NCBI GenBank assembly: GCA_917880885.1
Contig: OU862927.1
Location: 42,559,571 to 42,623,570, forward strand
Origin: Limnephilus marmoratus
Taxonomy: Eukaryota; Arthropoda; Insecta; Trichoptera; Limnephilidae
Reading direction: 5' to 3'
Length of the DNA: 64,000 nt
Translations under genes and position numbers: made by a program
In this document: piece by piece, positions 21,608 through 31,828 of the stretch
Layout: every line of letters begins with the position of its first letter
How positions within the stretch are numbered: position 1 is the first letter of the stretch
The notes under the pieces: model-generated
Database searches by the model: none
What the model was told of the DNA's origin: nothing
What the model saw: only the letters and a program-made list of their open reading frames with translations

Positions 21608-22101
21608 GATATCATAAAATTAAGATACCGCAATTATTTTCTTCTAAAATAACATCTTTAAAAATATTACATGCATTTTCAAACCAAAAACTATTTAAAA
21701 TACCTATTTTCGCTAAATACTTATTATTATTTGAAACAAATTTAAAAAGTGAGGAATTTAGGTTTCACCGAGACTCGATTAGTTTTATTTATAGAAAATG
21801 CAATAGTGTACCTTAAGGCTTGCGCCACACTTGACGGAAATTCCGTCGCGTAACTTCCGCGATGGAACGCCAATACATGTAATTGCATATAAATTACAAA
21901 TAGCGGGCACACTACGCGGAAGATCGGTCGTTCCGTCGCGGACAATCGGTCGCTCCGCGGCGAACCGCCGACTCTCGCGTCTGTTCCGTCCTCCGCGCAC
22001 CGATCTTCCGTCGGCGGAAGATCGGCAACGTCGCATTCCATGTATTTGTATGCATCGCGCCACATTCGGCGGATAACACGCGGCGACGACGCACGCACAG
22101 G

Positions 22102-22260
22102 ATGTTCGACACTGAGCGTTTTATTATCGAAGTGCAAAATAGAGTTTGCCTTTGGGACTCTAGAGATAAGCCGGATAGAACGGCAAAGAAACGAGCAGCA
22201 TGGGAAGAGATTGTCAAATTATTGTACGACAATTGGAACAGTGAAATAGAAATAAAATAG
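22102..22260 (+). CDS. MADF-domain exon, 52 codons, of the Harbinger accessory protein
   Basis: The ATG at 22102 opens MFDTERFIIEVQNRVCLWDS and continues with RDKPDRTAKKRAAWEEIVKLLYD. This is the first half of a MADF (Myb/SANT-like) DNA-binding domain: FI-x-EV, R-x-x-LWD, then K-x-x-AW-x-EI. Harbinger transposons usually encode such a protein beside the transposase, where it helps bind the element ends. The frame stops at TAG 22258-22260, but a good splice donor (TTG|GTGAGT near 22269) follows, so the stop may be a mutation before an original exon end. The rest of the domain is absent, so this is a relic rather than a working gene. Confidence 0.65.
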   Translation: MFDTERFIIEVQNRVCLWDSRDKPDRTAKKRAAWEEIVKLLYDNWNSEIEIK

Positions 22261-22384
22261 CGAGAAATTGGTGAGTTTATCACTTTATTAATTTGCCATA
22301 GGTATAAGTAATTATAAGTACTCGTATGCATGTACAAATTGAAACTAACATTAATAACTAATAACAATAACTATGTATATCAGT

Positions 22385-22510
22385 CACCCTACCTAAATGA
22401 GTAATTATAAACTAAATGAGTAATTATAAACAGTCACCCCACCTAAATGAGTAAGTAATTATAAGTACTCGTATGCATGTACAAATTGAAACTAACGTTA
22501 ATAACTAATA
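22385..22510 (+). repeat. Short internal duplication in the Harbinger-type element
   Basis: CAGTCACCC-x-ACCTAAATGAGTAA and AATTATAAGTACTCGTATGC with GTACAAATTGAAACTAAC occur twice (about 22305-22402 and 22430-22500). This is a tandem duplication of roughly 130 bp inside the element. Confidence 0.7.
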
Positions 22511-22796
22511 ACAATAGCTATCACTTCTATCGGATCCATTACGACCACAATGTATAAGCGTTGGCAGTCGACTGATAATCCGCCAATGAATATTCAGTGT
22601 GGCTGCAACAATGACAACGGATTGACTTCCGCGGAAGTTCCGCGACGGAATTTCCGTCAAGTGTGGCGAAGGCCTAAAGATAAAAAACACTCTCACTATA
22701 TAACAATATTTGCATTGCAACGCCGCGCCGACCGGCCTCACCTCGACCGAACCCGCCATGATAATTTCGCTGGATCTCCAACAAAGTAAGTACTAT

Positions 22797-23230
22797 TTTA
22801 TATCATTTTAAAGGTAATAATAGGGACTACAACTTTTGTAGGAAATATTTTTTCATAAAATGTCGTCGTAAAAAGTTATATGACAAAAAGTAAAATTACT
22901 TGCCAAAAAATATACAAATTTTTACCTTATCATACGAATTACAAACAAACGGTAAAAGTTACGACGAAAATTAACTAGACATTAATTGTAGACAATATTA
23001 CAGCAAAGAGAATAAAATTTTTTTAATCCGATATGTTGTTTAGTAATCGAGATAGAAGCGATTTACGAAACCCTTACACTTTTCATGTTTGGGGGGGCAC
23101 AGGGGGGGAAGCAAGAGGGGTAGGGGCGGGGACTTTTTGCTAAACACTTGTCTAAATAGTAGTAGTCGATGGGGAAAAAATTAGCTTTATACTATTTAGT
23201 TCCATCTAAAAACACAGGCTGACTGGGCTA
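22797..23230 (-). repeat. Right terminal inverted repeat of the Academ-like element
   Basis: Reverse complement of 17915-18360 at about nine bases in ten by eye, ending GGCTGACTGGGCTA before TTA at 23231. Confidence 0.9.
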
Positions 23231-23559
23231 TTAATAGTGACATCTCAATTATAGAGCAGGTTATACTGGTATGTCTGTCGATGATTTTTTTTTAATATTA
23301 CCGTGATATTTCATGGATTAGCGGTAGTAACCAATTTATTTTATTTTTTATTTTATTATTATTTTCGTATTAAAATAATTGTATGAAATAAAAAAAAAAT
23401 CAAGTAAAGTCAGATCTACAAGAGTAGATATTTTTCTTCATATTTTTTTTTAAAATCCGGTACATGTCGGCTACACCAAAACTAAATGCCGAAAACCAAA
23501 AACAGTTTGATAATTATTTTACTGAAATACCGGCCTTAAGAGTATATTCGCGCACAAAA

Positions 23560-23885
23560 TGGCCTCTGTGGTCGAGGTGTAGGCTCTAAGCGATCCGGAG
23601 GTCGCGAGTTCAAATCCCGGCGTGCCTAAGTAAATTTTATTTGATTGATTTATGTCACTTAACAATTTAATCACATAAAATAATATAAGCTGAATTTGCT
23701 GCACTTCCAGAGTGGATGATAATCTCAGTACCGCTCTAGTGTAAGACCACCATTCAGAATTGAACGTTGCTTGAAATGGCTTTAGCCGTGTTTTGTGACA
23801 AGAGCTGAATAGCCAGTTACTTTGCCACCTTCATCTTCCTCTTCTCCTTCCCCTACCCACTTACCTTTAACCCCCAATTGGGTCC
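23560..23885 (+). mobile_element. tRNA-derived SINE, copy 1
   Basis: The head (23560-23630) is tRNA-like. Its B box GAGTTCAAATCCCG is good and the A box around TCGAGGTGTAGG is degraded. It is followed by a tRNA-unrelated body (TGTAAGACCACCATTCAGAA, then CTTGAAATGGCTTTAGCCGT, then CTGAATAGCCAG and a C/T-rich stretch) ending near CCCCCAATTGGG. The same head and body occur in the same order on the minus strand at 58032-58388, which proves a dispersed unit. RNA polymerase III would drive it, and mobility would depend on a LINE. Confidence 0.8.
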
Positions 23886-24094
23886 GGTTGAAGAAACTGT
23901 CAAAAATATAGAACATTTGAAATTAACACGATAAATTACATATTTATTTGTCTTTAGTTACTTGGGGCTAGATCAGGAAAATGTTTTCAATTCGTTCACT
24001 ACTTCCCAATCTTGCTTACACTGCATTTCTTTTTTGGCCATAGAATCATCATCATTATATAGTATAAAATGAAGTCGCTCTAAATGTAGGTGCG

Positions 24095-24205
24095 CATAGA
24101 TCTTTTAAACTACGCAACGGATTTTCATGCGGTTTTCACCAACAGAAAGAGTGATTCAAGGGGAAGGTTTATATGTATAAAACATGCTTATCATGGTAGA
24201 GAAAA
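24095..24205 (+). repeat. Fragment of an unclassified interspersed repeat
   Basis: ATCTTTTAAACTACGCAACGG, then ATGCGGTTTTCACCAACAGA, then AGAGTGATTC look like a kind of insect interspersed repeat I have met before. I cannot name its class and have no second copy in this window. Confidence 0.3.
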
Positions 24206-24209
24206 ACCG

Positions 24210-24770
24210 AGAAATTATTTTTTTTTTTACATTAACTCTACACAGGAGGTCCTGAGGAAAAAAAAATTCCTCAGGGCCTAAGTCATCTGGGATGCTGTGT
24301 GGAGGGTCTTTTTGAGGAGAGGAAGGAATGAACATTGGTCTTGAAGAAAGGCCGACAAATCATTCCACAGCCGAGCTGTTGAACACAAGAACGAGTCGAA
24401 GAAACGTCCCGTTCTCACGGTGACAAATGTCAACCATGTACCTATGTTTGGCACGCGTTTGGCGTGTTTCCGCCCGTTTCTGCACAGAGTCGAGGGTATT
24501 TTTCAGGTATTTTAGAGCTCCAGACCAGAGGTGGCTGCCAAATTCAACCGTGGGGCGCAATCGTCATTTGTACAGGGTTAGCAGTTGTGTACTATTAAAG
24601 TATCTGCGGGCCCTGTACAGTACGCCCAGTTTTTGGGAGGCTAACTTTACTCTGGTTTCGATGGAGCCCCAAATATTCAATTCAGGCAGCTGGCAGCGGG
24701 TAGCTGGTAGTGCGAATTTTATAAAGGTCGTTTAATGGCATTGTGTTTCGTTAGCCACAGCAACGTGTGG
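24210..24770 (-). pseudogene. CR1/Jockey-like LINE 3' end, internally deleted copy
   Basis: On the minus strand this matches the LINE at 52712-53940: the 3' end (CCTGAGGAA and CCTCAGGGCC strings), the TRQTRAKHR and TVEFGSHLWSGALKYLKNTL segments and the 3' tail. Much of the region between is deleted or shuffled. No catalytic motif remains. Confidence 0.7.
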
Positions 24771-25502
24771 CCCGGTATGCTAGTCTACTTATATGCAAGG
24801 TTTCAACAGTGATAAAAAAAAACTACAAATGGATTCCTTCCATGTTCAATATTATATTCAAATTGAAAAAAACACTTTAAAACATATTTTTAATGTTCAA
24901 ATATTTTACTGAAATTTTATTCATTCATTCAATATACAATTTTCTTTTCACTTTCGTAAAAATTCAGTGAATAAACTGCCTAATAAAAGGATGTATTTTA
25001 GCCGGCGTCGTGGAACGTAAAGGGTGAAGGCTTTCTCCCGAACCATCAGTGTCGTTAATTTAAATTAAGTCAATTGAATTTTTTTAATGGGATCTCAGGC
25101 AAATGACAAACGTAATGAAATAAAAGAAGGGTCGTCATTTGCATACTCTGAAAATACACATTTACAAAATAAAGGATTTATTCTGTTCCCAGCTGAACGA
25201 GAAAATAATATTCTAAGGATTTTGTAAAGGATTTCGAGGCTCTAATATATTTGTGTAGAAAAACGAAAAAAGGTGCGAGCATTTCTATATTTTATGAATA
25301 AATGAATTTATACACAAATTAAAAAAAAAAAAATTAACGGAAAAATTTTCCATTATTTGGGACAATGGTGTTAAGATAACAAATTTGTTTAGTTGAATTA
25401 ACATATCGTGCCTTTGGGACACGAAAGTTCTATCTGAAATTCCGACCAAAATTTGCCGTTTTTGCATCACCTTTTTTTTGTTTTTTTTTTTTCCATTTAA
25501 AA

Positions 25503-26430
25503 CCTTGTCTAAAATATTTCAAAATCAAAATCAAAAAATATTTATTGTAAAATAAAAATTACAAAAGGTGTAGCTTATGGGTAGACCCCATTTCTTCCAG
25601 CTAACCACATTTATTTAATTACAATGTTTATATAATATTATTTGTTTTATTATAATTACAATGTTTATACAGATAAAATAACAATATACCAGTGAGAAAA
25701 TAAAAAAATACAAATATATATACCAATAAAAATAGGCGTTTCATTTACGTGAGGTATCCACTCAACGTGTAGTGACATTTATTAACAAGGAAAGTGTTTA
25801 GTGACGATTTGAATTTGTGTGTATCTTGTATTTGTTATGTGGAAGGTTGTTATATACTTTAATGGCCATGTAGTATGGTCCTTTTTGGAATATTGTTTTG
25901 TTTGCTTTTGGTATTAATAGGTTTTCTGTGAGCCTTGTAGCGTATTTATGTGTTGAGTTTTTTAGTGGGAACTTGTCTGTAGATGATCGCACTAACATGC
26001 ATAACTCCATTATATATATATGTCTGTGACTGTCAGAATTTTCAGATTTTTAAACATAGGTCTACATGAATCTAAACGACCAGAGTTTGTAATTTTTCTT
26101 ACAAACTCTGGTCGTTTTTCTTTCTCTTTTGTATGATGAAGACATCTTTGGCGTTTACCGAGTTTCCCCAAAAAATAATACCGTATTTTATTATTGAATA
26201 TACATAACCATAGTATGCAGCTATTACTGATTCGGTGTTCAATATTTTTCTCAAGGTACCCAGAACATAAGAAAAACTACTGATTTTTGCTACAATTTTT
26301 GAGACATGTTCTTTCCAGTTTATGTTTATGTCTAATTCTATTCCCAGTAGTGAACAGGTTTGGGAAGGTTCGATAATATTATTATTAATGTTTACATTTA
26401 TATTTATAGGTGTAGCTTGCACTGGACATT
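25503..26430 (-). pseudogene. CR1-like LINE, C-terminal end and 3' tail
   Basis: Two minus-strand peptides form one polymerase end: 26099-26422 (LLGIELDININWKEHV, then YYGYVYSIIKYGIIFWG) and 25798-26010 (HKYATRLTENLLIP, then FQKGPYYMAIKVYNNLP). A frame break lies near 26030-26100. The 3' UTR ends in a short tandem tail ATTTTGATTTTGA at 25503-25535, typical of LINEs that end in microsatellite-like repeats. It is 5'-truncated and inactive. Confidence 0.75.
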
Positions 26431-26715
26431 TTCACCTTCTAAGTAAGTTCGTAGAACAAGGCTCCATTTGCGATTAACTTACTTCTATTTTTAAATTTAA
26501 TTTATATTTTCGAACAACAGGGGGTTCCATTCGCTAATTTTACGGGCGACTTAGTTCGGTCTGGCAAAGATAAAATATTTTTGGGGTAACATGGTTCAAT
26601 TTACATTTTGTTTGTCTGCCAATTGCGTAAAACGGAGAATATAAAGAAAAATAAGGTTTATTAATAAAAAACATGCAACGCGTATTTCAATGAAATTATT
26701 TCTCTTACACTTATT

Positions 26716-26972
26716 TTCAATAATATTATTATTTAATTTGTAAAAAAAAAACAGTTTATTTATAAGCAAGTTCTGCTATGTAATTATTATTACGCGTGAC
26801 AGCTGTTTCGCCTTCTGAAGGCATTACCAAACTGTCCTACCACACCTTTAGAACTGTACCAAACATTCGGAAGGCGAAACAGCTGTCACGCGTAATAATA
26901 ATTACCTAGCAGAACTTGTTTATAAATAAACGGTTTTCATAAATTTTATAATAATATTATTGAATATATAAA
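26716..26972. mobile_element. Foldback family A, copy 2
   Basis: The arms 26716-26818 and about 26868-26972 are reverse complements, including GTAATTATTATTACGCGTGA and CAGCTGTTTCGCCTTC. It has the same outer sequence as 12614-13011 but lacks that copy's inner 200 bp. The left arm carries the hammerhead-like core on the minus strand (GAAAC at 26805-26809, TTTGGTAA near 26824-26831), and the right arm keeps only the GAAACAGCTGTC half. Confidence 0.8.
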
Positions 26973-27045
26973 AGAAATTAAAAATAAAGTGTGTTCTGCA
27001 AGTAAACTTGATAACAATAAATACATTGGAATTATCTTTCATATC

Positions 27046-27232
27046 TCGATTTGTTTTTGGGGTAGTATACCGTGTTACGTTACCTCCTTTCATGGCCAAC
27101 GTTTCGGACAGCATTACAGTGACCATCATCAGGGCAGACGTTTGGATTACACACTGAAAAGCCTTCCGAAATCTTGGCTAAAGCAGAAGGTAGCGTATCA
27201 CGGTATAATAACCCAAAAATAAATTATGATAA
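27046..27232. mobile_element. Foldback family B, copy 2
   Basis: The left arm (TTTGTTTTTGGGGTAGTATA) and right arm (TATAATAACCCAAAAATAAA) pair over about 70-80 bp with mismatches. The element matches 7308-7521 throughout. It follows the family A copy after only about 70 bp. Confidence 0.75.
27091..27140 (-). ncRNA. Hammerhead-ribozyme-like motif (family B, second copy)
   Basis: On the minus strand CTGATGA (27126-27132) is followed by a stem II region starting GG and ending CC, then GAAAC (27101-27105) and GTTGGC. GCC before the core pairs with GGC after GTT, as helix I would. Stem II has mismatches (GGTC against GTCC), so this copy is weaker than the one at 7354-7402. Confidence 0.4.
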
Positions 27233-27339
27233 TACTTTTGGCCGTAAAATTTCAAATTAATACCACGTGTTTTGGCTAAAAATCCTCTACATATTTATTT
27301 TTTCACAAATTTAAAGTGTTATTTCCAAGCATTTTATTC

Positions 27340-28520
27340 GGGGTTCAAACTTGGGGAACGTACCCATACTACGTGACACACTTTTTGCATTTTTTACCCC
27401 CCCCCCCCCCCGGTGACCACGTGTAGTATATTCCACGAGTTGTTACCTAGCCTCCTACATAGTTAAGTAAATTAGAATATGTACGTATAAAAAGATATTT
27501 TATTTAATTTATTGGGGGGCTAGAAATCCAATAATCCATGCGCTTGATAGCTGCAAGACGAGTTGTTACCTAGCCTCCTACATAGTTAAGTAAATTAGAA
27601 TACGTACGTATAAAAAGATATTTTATTTAATTTATTGGGGGGCTAGAATTCCAACAATCCATGCGCTTGATAGCTGCAAGACGAGTTGTTATCTAGCCTC
27701 ATAAGTTATGTAAATTCTAATGTAAAATCCATGTTAATTTGTACAGCGCTCTTGAGGCGATTTTTCGCAAAAACAGCGCTATATAAGTTGTCCAAATTTA
27801 TTATTATATTATTATTATTATTATTCCAAGACCCCCCCCCCCCCTACAATTTTCACGTAGTATTTCATAAATATGGTTTCGAATCATTTTTTGCTAACAA
27901 AAAATAAAAAAATGCATTATTTGGCTTATATTTGTCTTTATTAATACGGCGCTTGCTGCGTGACAGCAAGAGTGCATGCATTACAAGTGGAAAAAAATAT
28001 TATCAAGATAAAACTTATGTCAAAATATATTGAAACCGGAACGTAATTTATGGAAACAAAAATCTTGTTATTTTTATAAACATTTTTCATCTCAATCACA
28101 ACATATTCACCTACTACCCTAATACATTTTTCGGATCTTTAAATTAACTTAAAGGAACTTTATAACAGAGCGGAACTCAATTTTCTCCACATTTCACAAT
28201 TTCTTCCCGATTGAAGTGTTTGGTCGACGATAGCTCAAAGACTAATGACCTAATTACGATAAAACCCGGTGTTTATCCTAAAAATGAGTTGTTCAATTAG
28301 TACCTAATTCAGTGGTACCCCCACTAATCACTTACCTTCCCATTCCGCGAACTTAAAAACCTCCCCTCGTAGCTCGAAAAAAAAACGCGAAATTTCTAGA
28401 TTGAATACGTGAGAAAAACCTAAGCCCCCCCCCCCCCGTTGTGACCAAGCGTGGTATTTTGATGATCCCCCCCCCCTGAACAGGTCACGTAGCATGAGTA
28501 CGTTCCCTTGACAGGTATCC
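27340..28520. repeat. Three poly-C tracts sharing neighbouring sequence
   Basis: C runs near 27400, 27832 and 28423 (with another at 28467) each lie beside an ACGTAGTAT or GTGACCA-x-G-x-GTAGTAT string. Near 27355 and 28490 the neighbouring bases read AACGTACCCATACTACGTGA and its near-complement. They are pieces of one interspersed repeat with a homopolymer core. Homopolymer lengths may be unreliable. Confidence 0.6.
27435..27720 (+). repeat. Tandem 123-bp duplication with a third partial copy
   Basis: 27435-27557 and 27558-27680 are almost identical (ACGAGTTGTTACCTAGCCTC at each start). A third, diverged copy begins at 27681 and fades by about 27720. The two full units differ at only a few bases by eye, suggesting recent tandem duplication. 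Confidence 0.9.
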
Positions 28521-28805
28521 TAGTTTCATACCATAGCCGATAGAATATTATTGTTACAGGACACGATTTGTAGTAAATGAGTTCAAATATGTATTGCACT
28601 ACACAGGTGTTGAAAAATCCGGTAATTGTTCGGAACAAACGTCAACGGTTAATACGCACTTTTTTTTTATAAAACTTTTAGATTCTTATTAATTACCATA
28701 AAAGACAACTATTTGCATTCGGGGAGGTTGAAAATGTTACATTTTTAATTTTATTTACGTAAATTGAAAATTTGCTTTCACACTGTCAAATCACTCTGTT
28801 TGCAG

Positions 28806-28991
28806 TTCGGAACAAACGTCAACGGTTAATACGCACTTTTTTTTATAAAACTTTTAAAATTAAGATAATATATACAAGCCCGCTACACAAACTCTGCTTT
28901 GCCAGACAAACCATTCAAAAACGTAGGCTGTTTTTTAAAGTAAAGATAAAACACACATCCCCGTTACATAACCGTTGACGTTTGTTCTGAA
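28806..28991. mobile_element. Small MITE with 22-bp inverted ends, plus an extra end copy
   Basis: TTCGGAACAAACGTCAACGG at 28806 and its near reverse complement ending at 28991 bound a 186-bp unit. A direct copy of the left 50 bases lies at 28629-28680. I did not find a convincing target duplication, so the class is open. Confidence 0.65.
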
Positions 28992-29255
28992 TATTTACCA
29001 AAAATCCCTTTTAGTCAATTACACTAAAGTTCGCCTTTATTAGAAAATCTTAGCTGTCGCTTATTCCACTTAAGCTCAAATGCACAAACTCAGTATTGCA
29101 TCTGTAAGAATGTATTTTTCGCTTAGTTGCACACACAAGCTACAAATTTCCATGTTTTACCTATAAAGCAAAATATATAACTCAAGTGACAAAAACTTTC
29201 GAACGTTTAGATTGCATCGTGAACTACGGTGCTTAATATCCTGTGAACTTGCTAA

Positions 29256-29675
29256 GGCTGAATTTAGTCTCACGTTTACCGTCAGCGCTCATAGATCAGC
29301 GCGTAGTTCGTCAGCGCTGAGGCTCAGCGTGGCTCGTTTCAGTATCGTACTGACCGCCTTACTGTACAGACAAAGACCAAAATGCGGAGTGTATTAGTTA
29401 TTGCTGCTTTGTACTACCTATTCCAAAAAAAATGACGACGCTGGCGACTAGAACGACACTAGAACGCTCACTGAAAGCAGAGGCGCTCATGCGATCGTCA
29501 ACGCCGACAGCTACGCGGTGCCGACGCGCGACGCGTACGGCCGCGTAGCCATCAGCGCTGACCACCTTGTGCGCTGATAGCTACGCGTCATTCAAAAACG
29601 CTTCTTAGAAGTTCATATATCACGACCATCAGCGCCGACGGTGCGCATGCGGTCGGCGTAAGACTAAATTCAGCC
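29256..29675. mobile_element. Harbinger-type MITE (420 bp), GC-rich
   Basis: The ends GGCTGAATTTAGTCT and AGACTAAATTCAGCC are perfect inverted repeats flanked by TAA (29253-29255, 29676-29678). The interior is unusually GC-rich for this window and repeats CAGCGCTGA-type strings on both strands (near 29283, 29296, 29308, 29320, 29552, 29571 and 29629). It shares the TAA duplication and GGC terminus of the Harbinger-type element at 21817, but not its interior. It encodes nothing. Confidence 0.8.
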
Positions 29676-29984
29676 TAAATCGACAACGACCAGACCCCAA
29701 ATCTCTTGCTTGTTTCTTATTTTACTATTGGTCAGAGTTATTGTAATAATAATCGGTTAGTAGTCGAGTGACCAAGATGTTGGGTTCGTACAAGGTAGTT
29801 GTGAATTTAACCATCTGATAAATAAGTCCATCATCATTTCACTAACAACTTTTTTTTCTTGCATTGATGGACGTACGTAAAATTCAAGCATTGTCAGGTT
29901 GAAAAAAAAAGTTATACCTACATTTTTTTAAAGGAAACTAATCATCGTCATTTTGTGTTATTTTTTTTACTGTATATAATTACT

Positions 29985-30890
29985 AGCTGATACCCAACAT
30001 GCTTTGCTATGCCATTTAACAAATAAATTGTATCTCCCCGCGTGTCCTCTCCCAGTCGTCCCGTTCTCCTTCCGCCTCTCCTTCCTCTCCAGCGTTCGCT
30101 TCCTCTCTCACGTTCCCACTCCGCCTCCTTCACCTGCCCTCTCCTCACTCCACTCCCCCCCTTCCCCATCCCGCGAACCCCCCTCCCTAGTTCCCCCCCT
30201 CCCATGTTTCCTTCTCTCCTCCCTGGTTCCCCCCCTCCCGCAAACCCCAACCCGAGTTCCCCTCCCCCCTCCCGCATTCCATACATTCAGTCCCGGTGCG
30301 TTCAGTTTCAAACAGCTCGCGTGCCACCTATTGCATTTTTTTAACTCAAATTTCATAATGCAAGAGCTCACCAGTAGTTTTACACAAATAACGAACACAA
30401 AAAAAAGAATTATCCAATTTGGTGCAGTCGTTCGGAAGTTATGCGCGTACATATATTTCAGCGATTCATTTTAATTAATAAGGATTGTATTTTTCCTTTG
30501 GAGGGGTGCAGACAAACGCTCACCGTTTGTCTCATTTTCGACTATTAAATGACATTCAGTATGTAAGAAAGAGGGGAAGCATTATAATATGTTTAAGAAC
30601 AAAAGCAAAACAATTAGCGCGTTGACGATTTTGAATTTTTGGAATTCACTCACTATTCATTATTATATTTATCACAATATTGCTGCAGCTCTTTTAAAAG
30701 ATGTGAATTTGTACAACACATTAATGTATGACGATAAGAATTTTCTTCGTAATTTTTTTTTGTCATTATTTTTCCGATCTTTTAATAGCTATTCTACTAT
30801 TCGGGGCGGAGACTAATCCAACAAATCAAAGATCATAAAAATCGGTCCAGCCGTTCTTGAGTTGTAAATGGTTTAACTAACCCGACTTTG
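29985..30890 (+). repeat. Unclassified insect-type repeat with a pyrimidine tract
   Basis: It begins TAGCTGATACCCAACATGCT and ends near AAATCGGTCCAGCCGTTCTT, strings I associate with widespread insect interspersed repeats, though I cannot name the class. 30035-30265 is a C/T-rich tract whose open frames (Pro/Ser on one strand, Gly/Arg on the other) are composition artefacts. TTTCAAACAGCTCGCGTGCC at 30307 also occurs at 61633 as TTTTCAAACAGCTCGCGTGCC. Confidence 0.45.
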
Positions 30891-31424
30891 TTTTATATTG
30901 AATTGAAAGAAACAATATAGAAATGAAATAGTATTTTATATTATTTTATTTTAGCAAAAATGTAAAACATTGTTCAGACAAAATACATATTATGATGAAT
31001 TTAAGTAAAGTTATGGTATTTCTTAGTCCTCCTCAATCGAGTTTATCTGACGATTATATTTTTTCGATGATACTCTTTTATTCCTAGCAAAATATGAAAA
31101 CGATCCACCTATTTCAATTATTCAAAACGGTGGAAAAATAAAGGGGAATGAATGCTACTGCTACTGTCTGCTTCCCATCATACTTAAGAATATATATTTT
31201 TGATTCCACGGAAAGTTACTCTGATCGCGTCGGATGGATATTTCCACATTTCCATAATTGCCCAATGATGGAAGCAATTGAATGAGTGATCCGTCAAAAC
31301 TGTGGAAATGTCGGAACCACGGAAATATTCCACAATAGATGGGCCTTATCCTAGTTTGATAATATATCCATTTTACTTAAATAATAATGTAAATTTGGGA
31401 GGCGGGTGTAGTAGCTCTGCAGGT

Positions 31425-31620
31425 TTTTACTGCTAGGCCCTGTGGGCGGCTTTTGGTTCAGCTTCGCCCAGTTAGTGTTGGTGATCATTTCATAAACCAA
31501 TAGGAACTGGTACCAAAATTAGCTCGTTCCTCGTTTCCACTGTCAACGTGTCAACTAGTGATAGCTAGTCACCGCGACAAAGTAACCGGGTCGGGCGATG
31601 ATGTCATATGTAATAATATA
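31425..31620 (+). repeat. Dispersed repeat: joined relatives of 18545-18662 and of 170-400
   Basis: 31431-31550 matches the segment before the Academ-like gene (CTGCTAGGCCCTGTGGGCGG). 31558-31610 matches repeat D (GATAGCTAGTCACCGCGACA, then AAGTAACCGG, then GATGTCAT). If both belong to one element, the Academ-like transposon and repeat D may be related. Confidence 0.55.
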
Positions 31621-31828
31621 CAGCCGCTTGATACAACTGAGTATTACCGTCAACCTTTTGAAATCCGGGAGATACTCCAAACTCCAGGTTTATTATTTAT
31701 TATATATTGGTTTTTGGCAAGTTACAGGGAGAAATTAACCCCTTTGTCTTGCAAACTGTAGTAATGTCACCTGATGGATTTTTTTTTTTTTGCCCGATGT
31801 TCGGGCTACCTTGGGCAAGATGAAGGAC

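Larger units (their letters stand above)
21817..22674 (+). mobile_element. Harbinger-type element nested in the Academ-like element (858 bp)
   Basis: The ends GGCTTGCGCCACACTTGACG and GGCCTTCGCCACACTTGACG (reverse complement) continue with similarity for about 45 bp and are flanked by TAA on both sides (21814-21816, 22675-22677). A TWA duplication with GGC/GCC-terminated repeats fits PIF/Harbinger. The left 250 bp are packed with internal inverted motifs (GATCGGTCG, TTCCGTCGCGG, CGATCTTCCGTCGGCGGAAG). The DDE transposase gene is absent, but one exon of the partner protein remains at 22102-22260. Confidence 0.8.
17915..23230 (+). mobile_element. Academ/AcademX-like DNA transposon (5.3 kb), complete ends
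   Basis: Long inverted repeats (17915-18360 and 22797-23230) start TAGTCCAGTCAGCCTGTGT and TAGCCCAGTCAGCCTGTGT and are flanked by a TTA on each side (17912-17914 and 23231-23233). A 3-bp duplication and an XPG/FEN1-like nuclease protein together fit what I know of the Academ superfamily, in particular the branch named AcademX. The coding region 18642-21607 is broken in several places, so this copy cannot move itself. A Harbinger-type element (21817-22674) is inserted between the coding region and the right inverted repeat. The superfamily assignment is inference; the boundaries are read directly. Confidence 0.75.

Noticed and set aside
23560..23632. Possible tRNA gene
   Set aside because: The B box is good, but the A box and acceptor stem do not form a cloverleaf, and the following body is shared with 58032-58388. 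It is a SINE head.
30004..30474. Pro/Ser-rich open frame, with a Gly/Arg-rich frame on the other strand
   Set aside because: The frames are open only because of a C/T-rich tract; there is no domain and no codon bias.
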